64,000 nt of DNA from Liolophura sinensis (lineage: Eukaryota; Mollusca; Polyplacophora; Chitonida; Chitonidae): assembly GCF_032854445.1 (NCBI RefSeq), contig NC_088301.1:44811187-44875186 (forward strand), read 5' to 3'. This document shows positions 10,391-21,739 of the stretch, in pieces. A program made the position numbers and the translations under genes. How positions within the stretch are numbered: position 1 is the stretch's first letter; every line of letters starts with the position of its first letter. The notes beneath the pieces are model-generated. The model was given only the letters and a program-made list of their open reading frames with translations. It made no database searches and was not told the DNA's origin.

Positions 10391-12554
10391 CTGAATATGT
10401 CAATGGTTTATATCATGTACAAAATGCGACAGTTTTCCGTAGGCGCCCTTCAAGGTTCACAGCTTTACTCTCGAACATTCCCCGAAGTGCAGTTTCTCCT
10501 GCAATTCGTGCCTCCTAATCATCTATCCATCCACCGTACACGCCATATGAAAGGGTCTGCACAGGATTCGACGAATGACACACTCAAAGCGATACCCCAA
10601 AGCGATGTTTTTTTTTCAATCATCAGACACTATGAAGATACGTTCAGTGTTAAATCGTTAACAGGCGAGTAGGCATGGCCCCTGATTTCCGATTCAGTCC
10701 GTGTGTAAGGCGAGCGAAACTCACATGAACAATGATGCACGGTCAAAATGATCCCGAAAAAAAAATGTGGTACACAGAAACAAAGCTCTGGTTTTAGTCA
10801 AAGTCTACTCCGACCATGTCTGTATATATAGGATGACACACTACAATTCTGCACCGGACAAATGATCATAGATGTCCAGTGCGGTGAACAGTCTCTTGTG
10901 TCCGACAACGTTAAAGTGACAATTAGATCAGGTATACCGTGCTTGATCACTTCGCGACTGCATATCTCTATATATGATACATTTTGATGCAGCGAGACCG
11001 GTTTAATTTAAGAGGAAGCGATGTCGTTGATACCCTGGTGTGTATATCGCCGTGGCTAGATATGAACATTCATCTTGAAAACTATCGATGCATCTCTGTG
11101 TGGAGGATCGTGTGTTGTTACATTTTCATAAGTGTATGTATGCAGACTGTATAGTTATGTAGATACAAGTCACGAAAAGTCTTAGATATCCCTCACTGGC
11201 TTTCTTGATGGCATGTTTACTCTGAACATCGCATCACAATGGGACCATCTTAGCATATATTTGCCTCTGGTGGGGCAGATGTACACGGCCGAGATTTGTA
11301 ATAATAATTTTGAACCGCGGGAGTTGTCCATGTTGTGAGTACATAAGTCATGTTTTCCTACATTTCCGAGTGCAGGGTTATAATAGTGACACATGCCTTT
11401 TTCCGTCAACTTTCAAATCGTCAAAGCTGTTGGTTTGACGCGAGCGAGCCAAAATGAAATCAATTATGACGGTGTGAGGAAATCAGTAAAACAACACAGG
11501 CCGCCACATGTATAATTACCCTTTTAAATGGGTTCTTCTGTCAGCATGGTTGATAATGTCTTCCCTGAGTGAGCATAGCACGCGGCTTGCACAGGTCGGC
11601 TCTTCATACTATGAGGCAATATTCCTTTGTCGAGGCTAGTAGATCGGACGATAGTCTGGTACCTATCTCGAATCATCAACGGCTGCATCTCTCCCTCTCG
11701 CCCAGCATCCACTGCTTCACATCAAGCATACAAAGTCTAAAAGCATGCACAATCGAAATCAACAAGGCGAGGGATTTCTTCATAAAATATATTGCCTTAC
11801 CAGGGTCTGTCAAAGGTGATGTTATTCTGCATAATCATCCAGGCTGTGAAAGCCATGGAGGTGCCCTATCTCTCTCCCCTGTGGACTACCGTCCATTCTT
11901 TCAGCCCGACGGAGTTTAATGCAAGTTCGATCCTCTACAGCAGTAAAACAGCACAGTTTCTGCGGTCTATCTCATATTAACACATGCCCCTATCAGGCTA
12001 TATCATCCAGTCATACCGGTGATTCTATTTATATCAACTCATCATTGCAAGCAAAAGCAAGGCGTCTGACGAGAAAATTTTTACTCGTGCATAAAAAAGG
12101 CATTTCTTGGCCTAATTAAGGATAATGGACGTCGAGGTTATGTGGTTAACTCTCTATTATTTCTGCTTATGACATGTTTCAGGGGGCAGCTTATATCAAG
12201 GCAAGGTGGACACTTAATAAAGGCCATGTCTGGTGAGTGCACAAGCGCTTTTGATGATAATAAACACTCACCCTCACTTACATGAACGTACACAAACATC
12301 ACGCTATTAGAGTAATAGGAGGGTAGACAAGTTATCTATAATTTTCCTATAATATTCCGTAAGGTTCAAAACAAGTAACAAGTTTATTTTCAATTAGGCA
12401 AATTATAATGAAAACAAACAATATGCAAACCAACCACTTCAACTGACTTTTCTGATAGAAAAAACATGTACTCGTTTCCCCTGATTCCGGTATGTTTTAT
12501 GCATGTACGTTGGAAATCTCTGATGTTTTTTGTAATGCGTGATCCTTTTGTCAG
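10391..12554. other. Mixed spacer with several unexplained ORFs
   Basis: Locally higher G+C with frames on both strands at 10397-10672 (+), 11182-11409 (-), 11569-11919 (+) and 11524-11712 (-). The 11182-11409 minus frame is protein-like but lacks a clear donor. None is recognised and none is called. Confidence 0.3.
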
Positions 12555-12770
12555 CATATGAACTGAGAGACATTGAAATGGTGCATTTGCTAAATGCCAA
12601 TTTTGAGCAAATGAAGTTTAATTTTCACGTATATTTATTTGATGATCGTTCCATGCCTTCGTATAAAAAGAAACAGCTTATACACAAGAAACTAAAAGAA
12701 ACTAATGTATACAATGTTGTAAATCCCACACTGCCTGAGAAAATTCAGTTATTCATCGGCTGCAAGTGGT
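12555..12770 (+). CDS. Weak candidate exon
   Basis: After a plausible acceptor (GATCCTTTTGTCAG) the frame reads about 70 protein-like codons with mixed charged and aromatic residues (for example FEQMKFNFHVYLFDD and KKKQLIHKKLKET). Downstream donors are only mediocre (GTATAC near 12710, GTAAAT near 12720), so the end is uncertain. No family recognised. A transposon relic is equally possible. Confidence 0.2.
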
Positions 12771-12829
12771 CAATGATAATACTATCGTCTTCCTGTATTC
12801 TTCATAGCAGCATTCTATGATGCATGTTG

Positions 12830-13865
12830 GGATTTAGGCTATACTTAAGGATTAAAGATTTCGACATACAACCGCAGACCTGTGTACCTTGACGTTTTTG
12901 CTATCACATTTGAAAACACCGGTTTACAAATATTTGCACTCCAGAATAAAATCAGATTAATGAAACAAAACAGTCTTGTCTTCACGCTTATGTTAATTTG
13001 TTTAAGTTACGAGCATTGCGAACTTGACCGTGTTATATCATGCCCTTACAGTTGTAAACATGATTAAGTAGCAGGTTAAGAGCAAACACTATACACAGCA
13101 AATGCAACTCGAAAAACAGCCAAGACACACACCGCATTGTGTAGGTATCTTGCCCAAATTTCTAATCTGTAGATATCTGACCAAGAGTATAGCACGGGGA
13201 ACCTGACGGAATCTTCCAAAATAAAATTTCCCAACACAGAACTTATCGAATGGTGTTTTTTGAAAAAGTTATATGTTGAAGCTGAACCGATATGATTCAG
13301 CACTTAAGAAAATCTTGTATAACCACTGTAAGAGTCATATGTACTGATAATCTTAATCCCACTACCCAGTTTCGTCTGTACATATCGCTTAATCTTTCTT
13401 TAGCCCTCCATAAATATAACTGCACATTTGAAACTCCTTGATAATACTATGCATAACCAAATTCCAATCTAAATAGCAATAGTTCTTCGCACAATTTGAA
13501 ATCTTCCACATTTACACAAAGCCACCAAACTTTGCGATCTTTTACCGATCCACAAAACCTGTTTGCAAGTTGTATACTGAATTCTTTCAAACATTTCTTA
13601 ACAATGAAACCCGAATTTCAGACCCATAATTTTGATATCGAATAATTTAAAGACAACATTGTACGAAAGTTCGCCAAAATGCCAGGTTGTGCGGAACATT
13701 TCCGTTAACGCATATTTTCGGCGTTAAAACGGCCATATTTACAGCTTTATATGGACTTCAAATATAGCCCAGAGGTATTTATAGGTGACACGACCTACAG
13801 ACTCCATGTTCATAAACAACCTACCAAATTATCTAAATTCCACTTTTTATGTAATGGTACTATAA
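12830..13865. other. Non-coding, nothing supported
   Basis: A+T-rich sequence with only short frames. Confidence 0.35.
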
Positions 13866-13867
13866 AA

Positions 13868-14140
13868 CTATACGGTTTCCTCTATCACAGACTGTACGAC
13901 AAGAGGGGTAGTTTCAATTTTGACATAGTAAATAATCCTTACTTGAACAGCAATTTACCGACGGGTCCTGCATATTGCGTATACATATCTTGCCATGTAG
14001 CATTTTGTGACATCCTGTGTGTTGTATGACGATTTCATTCAAAGTCACAAGTTATTACGGCAAATACTTGTATGTCAAGGTTATTTCATCAAACACCTTC
14101 ATTCCACGTTTTTACGTTTTACACTGAGTAAAATGCTCTT
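13868..14140 (+). pseudogene. Reverse-transcriptase retroelement relic, C-terminal part
   Basis: The frame carries LYDKRGSFNFDIVNNPYL followed by GPAYCVYIS. This is the conserved region downstream of the YxDD box in the same family as the relic at 59830-61130, where the matching segment is FNFGTVNYPYL and GPTYGVYIC. A frameshift near 14010 moves the homology to another frame (SCVLYDDF, compared with SCVNCDDF in the longer copy). Palm-domain motifs A to C are absent. By recall the family is one widespread in marine invertebrates and probably Penelope-like; that assignment is inference. R1 follows within about 55 bp. Confidence 0.75.
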
Positions 14141-14192
14141 GTAAGTAAATATAGACGGAGCGTCCAGAATCACTGGCACTCTGCTTCATGAG

Positions 14193-14578
14193 TGTGTCTA
14201 ATTCCGCTTACCTCGGGCTCGGGGGGTATATTCATCGTGTTGAATTAGATGGCCACTTTGGATACGTGAACAGTTGCAATCAAAGTGCAACTGAAATACA
14301 TATTTTATTATCGACTTATATAACTAATTTTCTAGCATGGTACACGGTTTGAATACTGACTTAACTCAGCCGACTAGAACATACCTTGCGGCTTTCTACA
14401 TCATTAAACTATTGACTACTTCTCTTTGTATGATTCCGTCCTACTTTGGTACTTTATATGCTTTCTCAGTTCTTCGTAGTTTATGTTAAACGTCGTTTTG
14501 GAACTGGCCGTGCGATTATTAACCCGGAACGTCCTTATTGGTTGACGGCTGGTATATGAATGTCTGTTCCGACGCATA
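14193..14578 (+). repeat. Interspersed repeat R1, longest plus-strand copy
   Basis: About 385 bp from GTGTCTAATTCCGCTTA to the hallmark GACGGCTGGTATATGAATGT. It matches the minus-strand copy at 18603-18930 along its length with small indels. It sits directly behind a reverse-transcriptase relic, so it may be the element's 3' terminal region. Confidence 0.75.
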
Positions 14579-14579
14579 G

Positions 14580-15505
14580 ATCTATAATACCAACACTCTG
14601 CTCGGAATTAACCCGCACCTAAAATATGATTAAATACTGAAAGCATATATCGCAAACCACACGCTTGTTTGCAAAGTTCTGGACACGACGTCGATTCACT
14701 TTGCACTCGGACTACCGAGGTCGGAACTTAAAAACCCGAGATAGAGATGATTCGCCGAGGGGATTATACCAAAGACTACAAAGTAGTTTATTACAAAATA
14801 ATCAGTAAACAATGAAACTCACGCAGTTGCCTGGTAATAGGGTGTACACTTGCAGATATCTCTTGAAATAACAACGTAAGAGGCATCGTATAGAAAGATG
14901 TGCAACACTAATTTAGTCGAGCCAGTCGTTTGCATGGAAGTTATTCTGGGTTGTATGGGATATTGCTATTTAGCGATTCGTGTCTATTACAACGCCCTGA
15001 TGCACTATTTGTTTTCAGCGGGTAATACCCTAGAGGCTCATTGACAACATGTCCCCCAGATTACAACGATTACATATTCAAGTCTTCACACTTCCTACAG
15101 AAATGAATGTACACGACATATATATACCTTTCCGATCGCGAACAGTAAGGTAAAACAAAAAATGCTAACGGCGTTAGAGGAACAGATTCTCACCAGTATA
15201 CTTTGTTTTATATTAAATGAACTTTTGTTGATAATCCATTCATGAATTCATGGGCGCTTGGTGTAATCTGAAAATCTAAGCCAATTTAGCACAGTCACTT
15301 TTTTCGTTATTAATTCGTGTCTGTGCAAGTTATTAAACTTGGCCTTGTACGGCGATATTTACCCCTGGGAGCGTGTATCTTCTTGCATGCCCGAGGTGGA
15401 GTAAGTTCTCGTTGCGAGCTCAGTGAAGGAGAACTAATGATACCGTAGCATTGAGACACCAGACAAATCCTCTCCCAAACACTGGAACATAATTGATTCA
15501 CATAC
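14580..15505. other. Non-coding, nothing supported
   Basis: No repeat or exon signal recognised. Confidence 0.35.
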
Positions 15506-15538
15506 CTGTACGGCAAACCAAGGCCGCAAACTATACAT
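15506..15538 (-). CDS. Weak candidate first coding exon, 11 codons
   Basis: ATG 15538-15536 in a fair context (AAC before ATG) opens MYSLRPWFAVQ, ending at a consensus donor (TACAG/GTATGT, intron from 15505). It is short enough to be chance. No partner exon found. Confidence 0.2.
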
Positions 15539-15539
15539 G

Positions 15540-16074
15540 TTGCACAAATATTTCACCACAAAGACACATACAACCACATAATTAATTGCTTTTCAAATGA
15601 AACATTCCAATTTACATCACATAAAGAAATAGCCCTTAACGCAATAAAACACAAAAGGGAAAATTAATGATTATTCATGAAACGCTCGCAGTGAAATTCT
15701 TTTTGAAACTACTATTATTAGCTAAACGCTGTAGTCGAGCAACACTCATTTATATCTACATGTATAAAGTTTGAAAGGCCTCGCGAGTGAATCGTCCCTT
15801 GTGTAGTGTTGTACTTATCAATAATAACAATTCTTTCTATTATTCCGGATTAGAAAGTATATTAAGTTACAGTCATTTCTTAGATCATACGAGGGTAGAA
15901 GTTGGACAAATTTATCAGTAACTTTGTTTCGGTAAGATTGGTTTAGAGTGAAATCCTCAGGGACAAAATTCCTCATTGCATGTATAAACCAAAGATGGGG
16001 CAACTAACAGCAATTTTCCCAGAAATAGATTCGCTACCTTCGATTTATCCCATACAGCTCTCTGGTCTGCCTAG
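15540..16074. other. Non-coding, nothing supported
   Basis: Short frames only. Confidence 0.35.
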
Positions 16075-16200
16075 CAGGCTGCGGATTGTCCTGGGTTTCC
16101 CCGAGCCAGGTTTTCTCCCAAAATAATACTGGTTGCCGTTGTATATGTGAAATATTCTTGATTACGTCGTAAAACATCAACCAAATGAATAAAACAAATA
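16075..16200 (+). repeat. SINE-A, 5'-truncated and diverged
   Basis: Core GGGTTTCCCCGAGCCAGG, then TGTGAAATATTCTTGATTAC and CGTCGTAAAACATCAACCAA with an A-rich tail, parallel to the intact copies. The tRNA-like head is absent and divergence is higher than in the 6.2-kb copy. Confidence 0.7.
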
Positions 16201-16809
16201 TAAAGCTGACCTTTTTCCAGGCAAGTTAAGACAGATTATTGTTCATAATATGTCTGGAAAAGCAGACGTATATCAGCTGTCAACCATTATGTAGGTTCTT
16301 GGTCAATACTATTTCCAAAACAGCTTATAATGATGACAAAGAGACCCAACGACTATTATACACGAATTAATTAAATCAGTGTCGAAATCGTGCATCATGT
16401 TGGTCAACAGGATGTCAATAAATAAAGCATTAGAGACAATATTATGGATAGATGATCAAATCTTTATGGAAGGTCTCAGATTTTGTCATGAAGTAAATAG
16501 CAGTTGTCAATGGTACATGCATGTATAATAAGTCCATGATTTTAATTCCTCCACGTCTGTATCTTCACCCTTGAAATTCTCACATATAACTACTATCAGG
16601 TGATTTGAACATCAGAAGACGTAACTAAAATAATTATATCTTGTCATGTCAGTCTGTCATCTGATGACAGCAATTAAGGCCTTGCCATGCACACCTTAGT
16701 CCATATGTGAGGATAAGATGGTCTCCGTAAGAGGACGTCATGGAATACACAAACTTCTTAAATTTCTCTCCTGTAACGTAAGTTAAAATACTAAAGCGTA
16801 GAGAGTTAA

Positions 16810-16980
16810 ACCAGAACCGAAACGATAGCATGGTAGTTGGCAAATGGTCAAACGTAACCGGTGAAATATGGCATCTTTTCAATTTACCCCAGTTAGGGGT
16901 TTATTCTAACTGTTCGTGTAAACCCTTAAATAGTAGCAAATTACATGCCACCTAGTACCTTTTCCAAATGAGAACAACAT
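16810..16980 (+). repeat. Interspersed repeat R2
   Basis: Shares GTAGTTGGCAAATGGTCAA, CGTAACCGGTGAAATATGG and a TTAGGGGTTTATTCTAACTG block with other R2 copies. The 3' part is missing after about 16975. A further short reverse-strand R2 piece lies at 17705-17745. Confidence 0.7.
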
Positions 16981-17240
16981 TTATAGCCTGTCTGTATAAC
17001 TGTTTAACTATTAAATAAACCCTACAAAATTAAACAGATAGAGTTATTCCCCTTCCCCCAACTTCAATTTATCCAGTGTAAGCGGGACAATATAATGCCT
17101 AGACATTTGCCGTAAAGAGAAGGGTGTGGAAATAACCTAACCCGAGAGTACCATTTACACTGAATAAGCCCTCTTAAACATCACCTTCCAAGGACAGTAT
17201 ACAGGTGCGTGTTGATATTTTACCTGTTACGTGGTTTCAG

Positions 17241-17268
17241 GGCCACGGGAGGCTTTGACAGCCACACG
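17241..17268 (+). CDS. Candidate 28-nt microexon
   Basis: A good pyrimidine-containing acceptor (TTACGTGGTTTCAG) and donor (CACACG/GTAAGC) flank a 28-nt island that is clearly richer in G+C than its surroundings. Two frames are open (for example ATGGFDSHT). No linked exon was found. Confidence 0.3.
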
Positions 17269-17269
17269 G

Positions 17270-18177
17270 TAAGCATCCACATTCCAATAGATAAACCTTC
17301 ATTACATAACTTGTGATGTGGTAAAATATGCCATAAATTGCAAAAAGTATAACCCAATCAATATGTTGCCAATGAACATAAATTTAACATGATTGTTCAA
17401 AAAATAATGTCCGGGTTGCTTGGGTCGTCAAGATATCAATAGGAAAATTTTTGACATTTTGCTGTCAACGCTATCTTGGGATCCTTGTATGGGATAGACA
17501 GCGTTGGTAGGACCGTTTGTATGGTCTTACATGACCACCATTATTCTAAAACATTTTGGAACAATGACATAAAAATAGCTAATAACATTACTGCGTTAAA
17601 AACTAATTCTGCTTAACCAGTATGTTGAAATTGTGTAAGCATTTATATTAGAAATTTGGAATAAAACTGTAACATATGTAAATTGACACAAAGCTGGATT
17701 TTTTTAGTTACGTGTGACCATTTGCTAACTATCATTCTATTGGCGCTGCGTTGACTTTACTCACTAGGCTTTTATAATTATGCTAATTTACCTTAGAATA
17801 TTATTTTTATGCTAGTTAACCCTGCAAAGTTGACGAAGAATTGGCAAGCACATTTTTGAAACCAACACTACCTGAAACCCGTTTGCCACTGGTATATTTC
17901 TTTGGTCATTGCACGGAAAGGCATGTGTGATATTGTCCAGTGGATGGTGAAATGTAAGACAGAAGGGTTGTACGGACATTTTTCTGAGAAATCCCCTTGC
18001 ATTTCATCCATTGTTATCGGGTTGATATCTTGTGATTATTTAAAAGTCTTGAGACTTCATGAGGCTTTATCTCATCAGATGGATGAAGAATGTATGTTAT
18101 CCACACTTACTAGCTCTGGAGGACAGTCAGCGCATATCTGACTTTCAAGAATGGATAGTGCCAACAAATATAATTAA
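17270..18177. other. A+T-rich spacer with one uncertain ORF
   Basis: The frame at 17902-18141 (+) has protein-like stretches but no clear splice sites or start context, and directly precedes the reverse-transcriptase relic. It may be part of that element or of another relic. Confidence 0.3.
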
Positions 18178-18404
18178 AGACGTACAGCATATATCAACAG
18201 TGTATAGTTGTTCCGATGGGTACAAATTGCCCCCCTCCCCCCCTCGCCAACTCTCTATTGGCTGACCAACCAATACATGTTCTGGTAGGAATACGACTGT
18301 ATGCAGAAACTACTAAAGACTAATCCTCACCATGCCCAATATTTCTTCATTCACTAAACGGTATATTGATGACCTGCTACGCTTAAACAATCCATATACA
18401 GCAA
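18178..18404 (+). pseudogene. Reverse-transcriptase relic, palm-domain fragment
   Basis: Reads SIYQQCIVVPMGTNC at the start, EYDCMQKLLK in the middle and SFTKRYIDDLLRLNNPY at the end, the last two in other frames. It is colinear with IYQQCVGIPMGTSC, EYDYMQKLL and TKRYIDDLLALNNP in the 60-kb copy. The YIDD catalytic box (about 18362-18373) survives, but the stretch before EYD is wrecked by a C-rich insertion (around 18229-18243) and frameshifts. It is cut off by R1 in the opposite orientation. Confidence 0.75.
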
Positions 18405-18498
18405 ATCTATGCGTTGAATTAAACATTTGTATACCAGCCGTCAACCAATAAGGACGTTCCCGGTCAACAATCGTAAGGCCAGTTCGCAATAAAATACA
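18405..18498 (-). repeat. Interspersed repeat R1, terminal fragment
   Basis: Contains GTATACCAGCCGTCAACCAA and AAGGACGTTCCCGGTCAACA, the reverse complement of the 14.5-kb R1 terminus. It abuts the reverse-transcriptase fragment, but in opposite orientation. Confidence 0.75.
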
Positions 18499-18602
18499 CA
18501 CAAACCTAATATCTGAAAAATACGTTAATTATTTGATAGTGAAAGTCCGTAATATTACGAATTGACATTGAAGTCATAAATAACATAAACCACGAAATCT
18601 AC

Positions 18603-18930
18603 AGACATTCGTATACCAGCCGTGAACCAATAAGAACGATCAAGACAAAGTACCAACGAACTGAGAAAGTAGGCCTATATAAAGTACGAAAATAGGACAG
18701 AATCATTCAAAGAGAAGCGGTCATCAGTTTCAAGGAAAAATGCTAGGTATGTTCTAGGCGACTGAGAGAAATCAGTTTTCAGACTGAATGCCATGCTAGA
18801 ATATCTCTTGTCAAAATATGTATCTCAGCTGCGCTTTGATTGTAACTGTTCATATATCCAACGTGACAGTCTAATTCAACACGATGAATAAACTGCCCCT
18901 AGTCCCGGGTTAAGCGGAATTAGACACAGT
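18603..18930 (-). repeat. Interspersed repeat R1, long minus-strand copy
   Basis: Collinear with 14193-14578 after reverse complement, including the shared ends GTGTCTAATTCCGCTTA and CGGCTGGTATACGAATGT. It lacks the roughly 50-bp segment around CGTCGTTTTGGAACTGG found in the other copy. Confidence 0.75.
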
Positions 18931-18936
18931 CACGAT

Positions 18937-19131
18937 TGACTGAGTGAGTGCTTGGGGTTTAACAACGTACGTAACAATTTTTCAGTCATATCACGACGAA
19001 GGAATCCTTAGAGTGCATGTAATGTGCGTCCTGGAAGGACGGATTTCCACCGCTCCTTTATCTAGTGCTGCTTCACTGAGAAGACAAGTAATCCGCCTCG
19101 CCCGATCCATTATACTGACACGGGTCCTCTT
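18937..19131. repeat. SINE-B fragment
   Basis: Opens TGAGTGCTTGGGGTTTAACA, then a TTTTTCAGTCATATCACGAC block and GGACGGATTTCCACCGCTCC. These belong to a mollusc-type SINE that I recall as ending in a tRNA-like head, here truncated by the foldback element at 19132. Confidence 0.7.
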
Positions 19132-19875
19132 CATTGCTGCTAATGAAACACTTACTTGAACAGTCAGCGTATAATCATAACTGACATAAACTGACTTCAC
19201 CTGTCAAGTGTGACCGTTTACAAACTATCACACTATTGCCGATGCAGAGCGCCCGAGATTCTGAAGGACCTGTCCATATTTACTTACAAGAGAACTGTAG
19301 TCATTGTAAAGCTTAAGAAACTTAGAGTGAAGGCGTTTGAAAGAACGAAGAAAGCACATAAAGTACGAAAGTACGACGAAATGGTGCAAAGAGAAACAAT
19401 GAACACTTTTCAATGATGTTGGAAAGACGCAAGGAATATGGTAGATTTGCTTACAAAGGAACCCCTAGAACTAAGTCTTAATTACAGCTAATTAAAAAGA
19501 ATGCAGTAATGTGAATTGCAGTTGATTAGACGTAACTTGTCGAATTACTCAAAGTGCTATGGCACAATCACGTCGAATAAACAATCACATGGAAACAATG
19601 CAAAGGGGACTCAAACTACTTCTTGCAACCTTGAAACTAATTGTGCACTCTCTAGAAGGTGTGTAACGCAAACTTTCGTTTGTATTAACTAATAAACTAA
19701 ATGAATTTGAAATAAATTTTAAAAAATAATAAACTTCTGCATAGATGATAAAATCAGAGCATCGACAATAGTGTGATAGTTTGCAAACGGTCACACGTGA
19801 CCGGTGAAGTCAGTTTATCTCAGTTATGATTATACTCTGACTGTTCAAGTAAGTGCTTCATTAGCAGCAATTTAC
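19132..19875. repeat. Foldback structure: 125-bp inverted arms containing R2
   Basis: The left arm 19132-19256 is the near-identical reverse complement of 19752-19875; both carry TAATGAARCACTTACTTGAA and GTGACCGTTTRCAAACTATC. The arms are the 5' part of R2 plus a little flank. The roughly 495-bp spacer (19257-19751) is A+T-rich and unidentified. Two short ORFs starting within the arms are artefacts of the inverted repeat. Confidence 0.85.
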
Positions 19876-19988
19876 ACGCCCCTTAGTTCCTTGGCGAAAA
19901 CAGAATTAGGTTGTGCAATGGTGATAAATGCAATTTGTTAAACGTCATTGGTCTACAATTACTCAAAATATTGTGCTGTTATCACACT
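19770..19988 (+). repeat. Interspersed repeat R2, nearly complete copy
   Basis: About 219 bp beginning AGTGTGATAGTTTGC and ending TGTTATCACACT, so its ends are 9-bp inverted repeats (AGTGTGATA). Other copies show homology beyond the left end, so this may not be the true boundary. Its first half forms the right arm of the foldback. Confidence 0.7.
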
Positions 19989-20047
19989 TGTGAGTGGCGG
20001 ATATGGGTTGTCTCCCCTTTCAATAATTGAAACTGTGCGTCGAAAAA

Positions 20048-20185
20048 GACATACGTATACCAGACGTCAACCAAGAAACACGTTCCGGGTCAATAACCGC
20101 AAGACCAATTCCCAAAACGACGTCTAACACAAGCTATCAAAGAGCTAAGAAAGTATACAGTGTGCGAAAATAGGACCCAATCTAT
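20048..20185 (-). repeat. Interspersed repeat R1, partial
   Basis: Contains GTATACCAGACGTCAACCAA, the CGTTCCGGGTCAATAACCGC block and CGAAAATAGGACCCAATC, parallel to the 18.6-kb copy. Confidence 0.7.
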
Positions 20186-20929
20186 GCTTCGATCCAGTTT
20201 CCGTTAATTCGCTTTGCCTCACGTTTGCATAAATTTAGGCCCACCCAAGAAATTGAGTCATTCTGTATGAAATGGGGATGTTTTCTTGGCTTGAATTCGC
20301 TTTCCTTAGAAGTGTGACGTGTTCATATCAAAACTATACTTAAAAATTAGGCTGTGTTCCTAACAATGTAGAGGCCGTGTTTGCCTGGGTTGCGTGTTCA
20401 TGATTTTCCTCGCCTAAGGCCCATTTTACAACGCGTTCGCAATCTGCATCGTGAATGAATCGGCACTTGCGCTAGCGTAAGTACATGTAAATGCTCCCCT
20501 TTCACTAAGTAGACGAATTAATAGTTTATCGGTTCCTTGAACCGGTAAGAAAACGAATATAAGTACTAAGTTGGGTAGGCCTACATATTAAGCTAGTAAA
20601 AACGCTATAGAGCCGCGGCAGTGTGGTGTGTACTTAAAGTCAGCAAGCAAGCTGTCAAGTTTTGATGTTGTTGATGCGCGGTCAAGTGATAGCTGTGCTT
20701 CACGGTTGGTTAAAAATGTATTTTCTACGGAGTAGTCTCCCTTGATGATCCCACTAAACACGTTGTAGTTCTGAACACAATCCAATATCCTCAGACTCTG
20801 GAGGAGTTAAATACATATGGCAGTTCTTGAGTATCAAATAAATCAAATAAATAAATAAATACATATGGCAGAGATTCGCTTGAAACGTTCTAGGACGAGA
20901 ATACTGAAACCAAGGAAGCCGCTCTCAGC
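20186..20929. other. Spacer with an A-rich tail-like tract
   Basis: An AATAAATCAAATAAATAAAT run at about 20838-20862 resembles a SINE tail without a body. No gene supported. Confidence 0.35.
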
Positions 20930-21151
20930 TTGCTGGACTGTAATCGGGTGAGGCGAGACTTCATGAACACGGTTCAAGTCGGCCGTCGGCACCACGCGTG
21001 TTGCGCAGTGATTCTGGAGTTTGCCGACATTTTGCTGGACTTCGCTGTGCTTGCCGCGATTGCATTATCAGTTTCTCTGAGCAGTGTCCCTGCCGAACGG
21101 GGATTTCGTGCCCAGATTCGAATCTGGGCAGAAAATTTGAAAGAGTGCTGA
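20930..21151 (+). pseudogene. Probable hAT-type transposase relic, C-terminal dimerisation region
   Basis: The frame ends LSVSLSSVPAERGFRAQIRI, which matches the layout of the hAT C-terminal dimerisation motif (hydrophobic stretch, then a Pro/Val-rich turn, ERGFS-like core, NRI-like end) as I recall it. The usual Cys/Glu before ERGF is altered and the frame stops soon after. The RNase H-like catalytic domain is not visible upstream. Local G+C is above its surroundings, consistent with an inserted coding relic. Moderate to low certainty. Confidence 0.4.
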
Positions 21152-21199
21152 AAAAAAAATTAGGCCATGAAATTAGGGTGTTTGACTGGTAAAATCGAT

Positions 21200-21560
21200 T
21201 ACTGGTTTTAAGCCTTTAAAAACCGATCGCCACGACGCGAAAACCGACCAATCTTTCGCGCAAATTATTTATGTGAACTCGTGGCTAATAAAGTCAGCTA
21301 CAGTATTGTCTAGAAGGGTTTTTTTTTTTTCGTTTAATTTAACGTGACTTCGGCCAAGCCTATCAGTTCGCTCAAACTATCGGTTAAAGAATATCGAGTA
21401 GAGCTCATCGTGAATGACGATGTCAGATGATAATCTGTGTCGAAGCCATGCCAACCATCAACGTACGATGATTTAAATCCCGGCGATATGTAGTTCACCA
21501 CACTGATATGAGAAACCACAAAACTGGAGTTAAAAAGTACCAGTTCACTGGCGTTCAGAT
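21200..21560. other. Non-coding, nothing supported
   Basis: Short frames only; a T-rich run lies at about 21320-21330. Confidence 0.35.
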
Positions 21561-21571
21561 GTTACGTTAGG

Positions 21572-21576
21572 CCAAT
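21572..21576 (+). promoter_or_regulatory. CCAAT box upstream of candidate first exon
   Basis: GCCAATCGG lies about 80 bp before the ATG at 21653, a typical spacing for a TATA-less CCAAT promoter with a short 5' UTR. Only the motif and its position support it. Confidence 0.25.
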
Positions 21577-21652
21577 CGGTGGTAGATTCATCCAAACTGT
21601 GAGCTTTTACACATCTACTTTAATTCCCGCTAAACCACACAGTGCAGAAAAA

Positions 21653-21738
21653 ATGGCGTCAGTGATATCATGCAAAGATCACAATGACACAGTTAAGTGG
21701 AGATCAGCGAGGCTCATCAAGGGTCCGGGCAGCCTAAA
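21653..21738 (+). CDS. Candidate first coding exon
   Basis: ATG 21653-21655 has a strong Kozak context (AAAAAATGG). It opens MASVISCKDHNDTVKW, continuing SARLIKGPGSL, to a possible donor AAA/GTAGGT; without splicing the frame stops at TAG 21740-21742. Codon content is balanced and unlike the A+T-rich surroundings. Family not recognised and no second exon found. Confidence 0.4.
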
Positions 21739-21739
21739 G

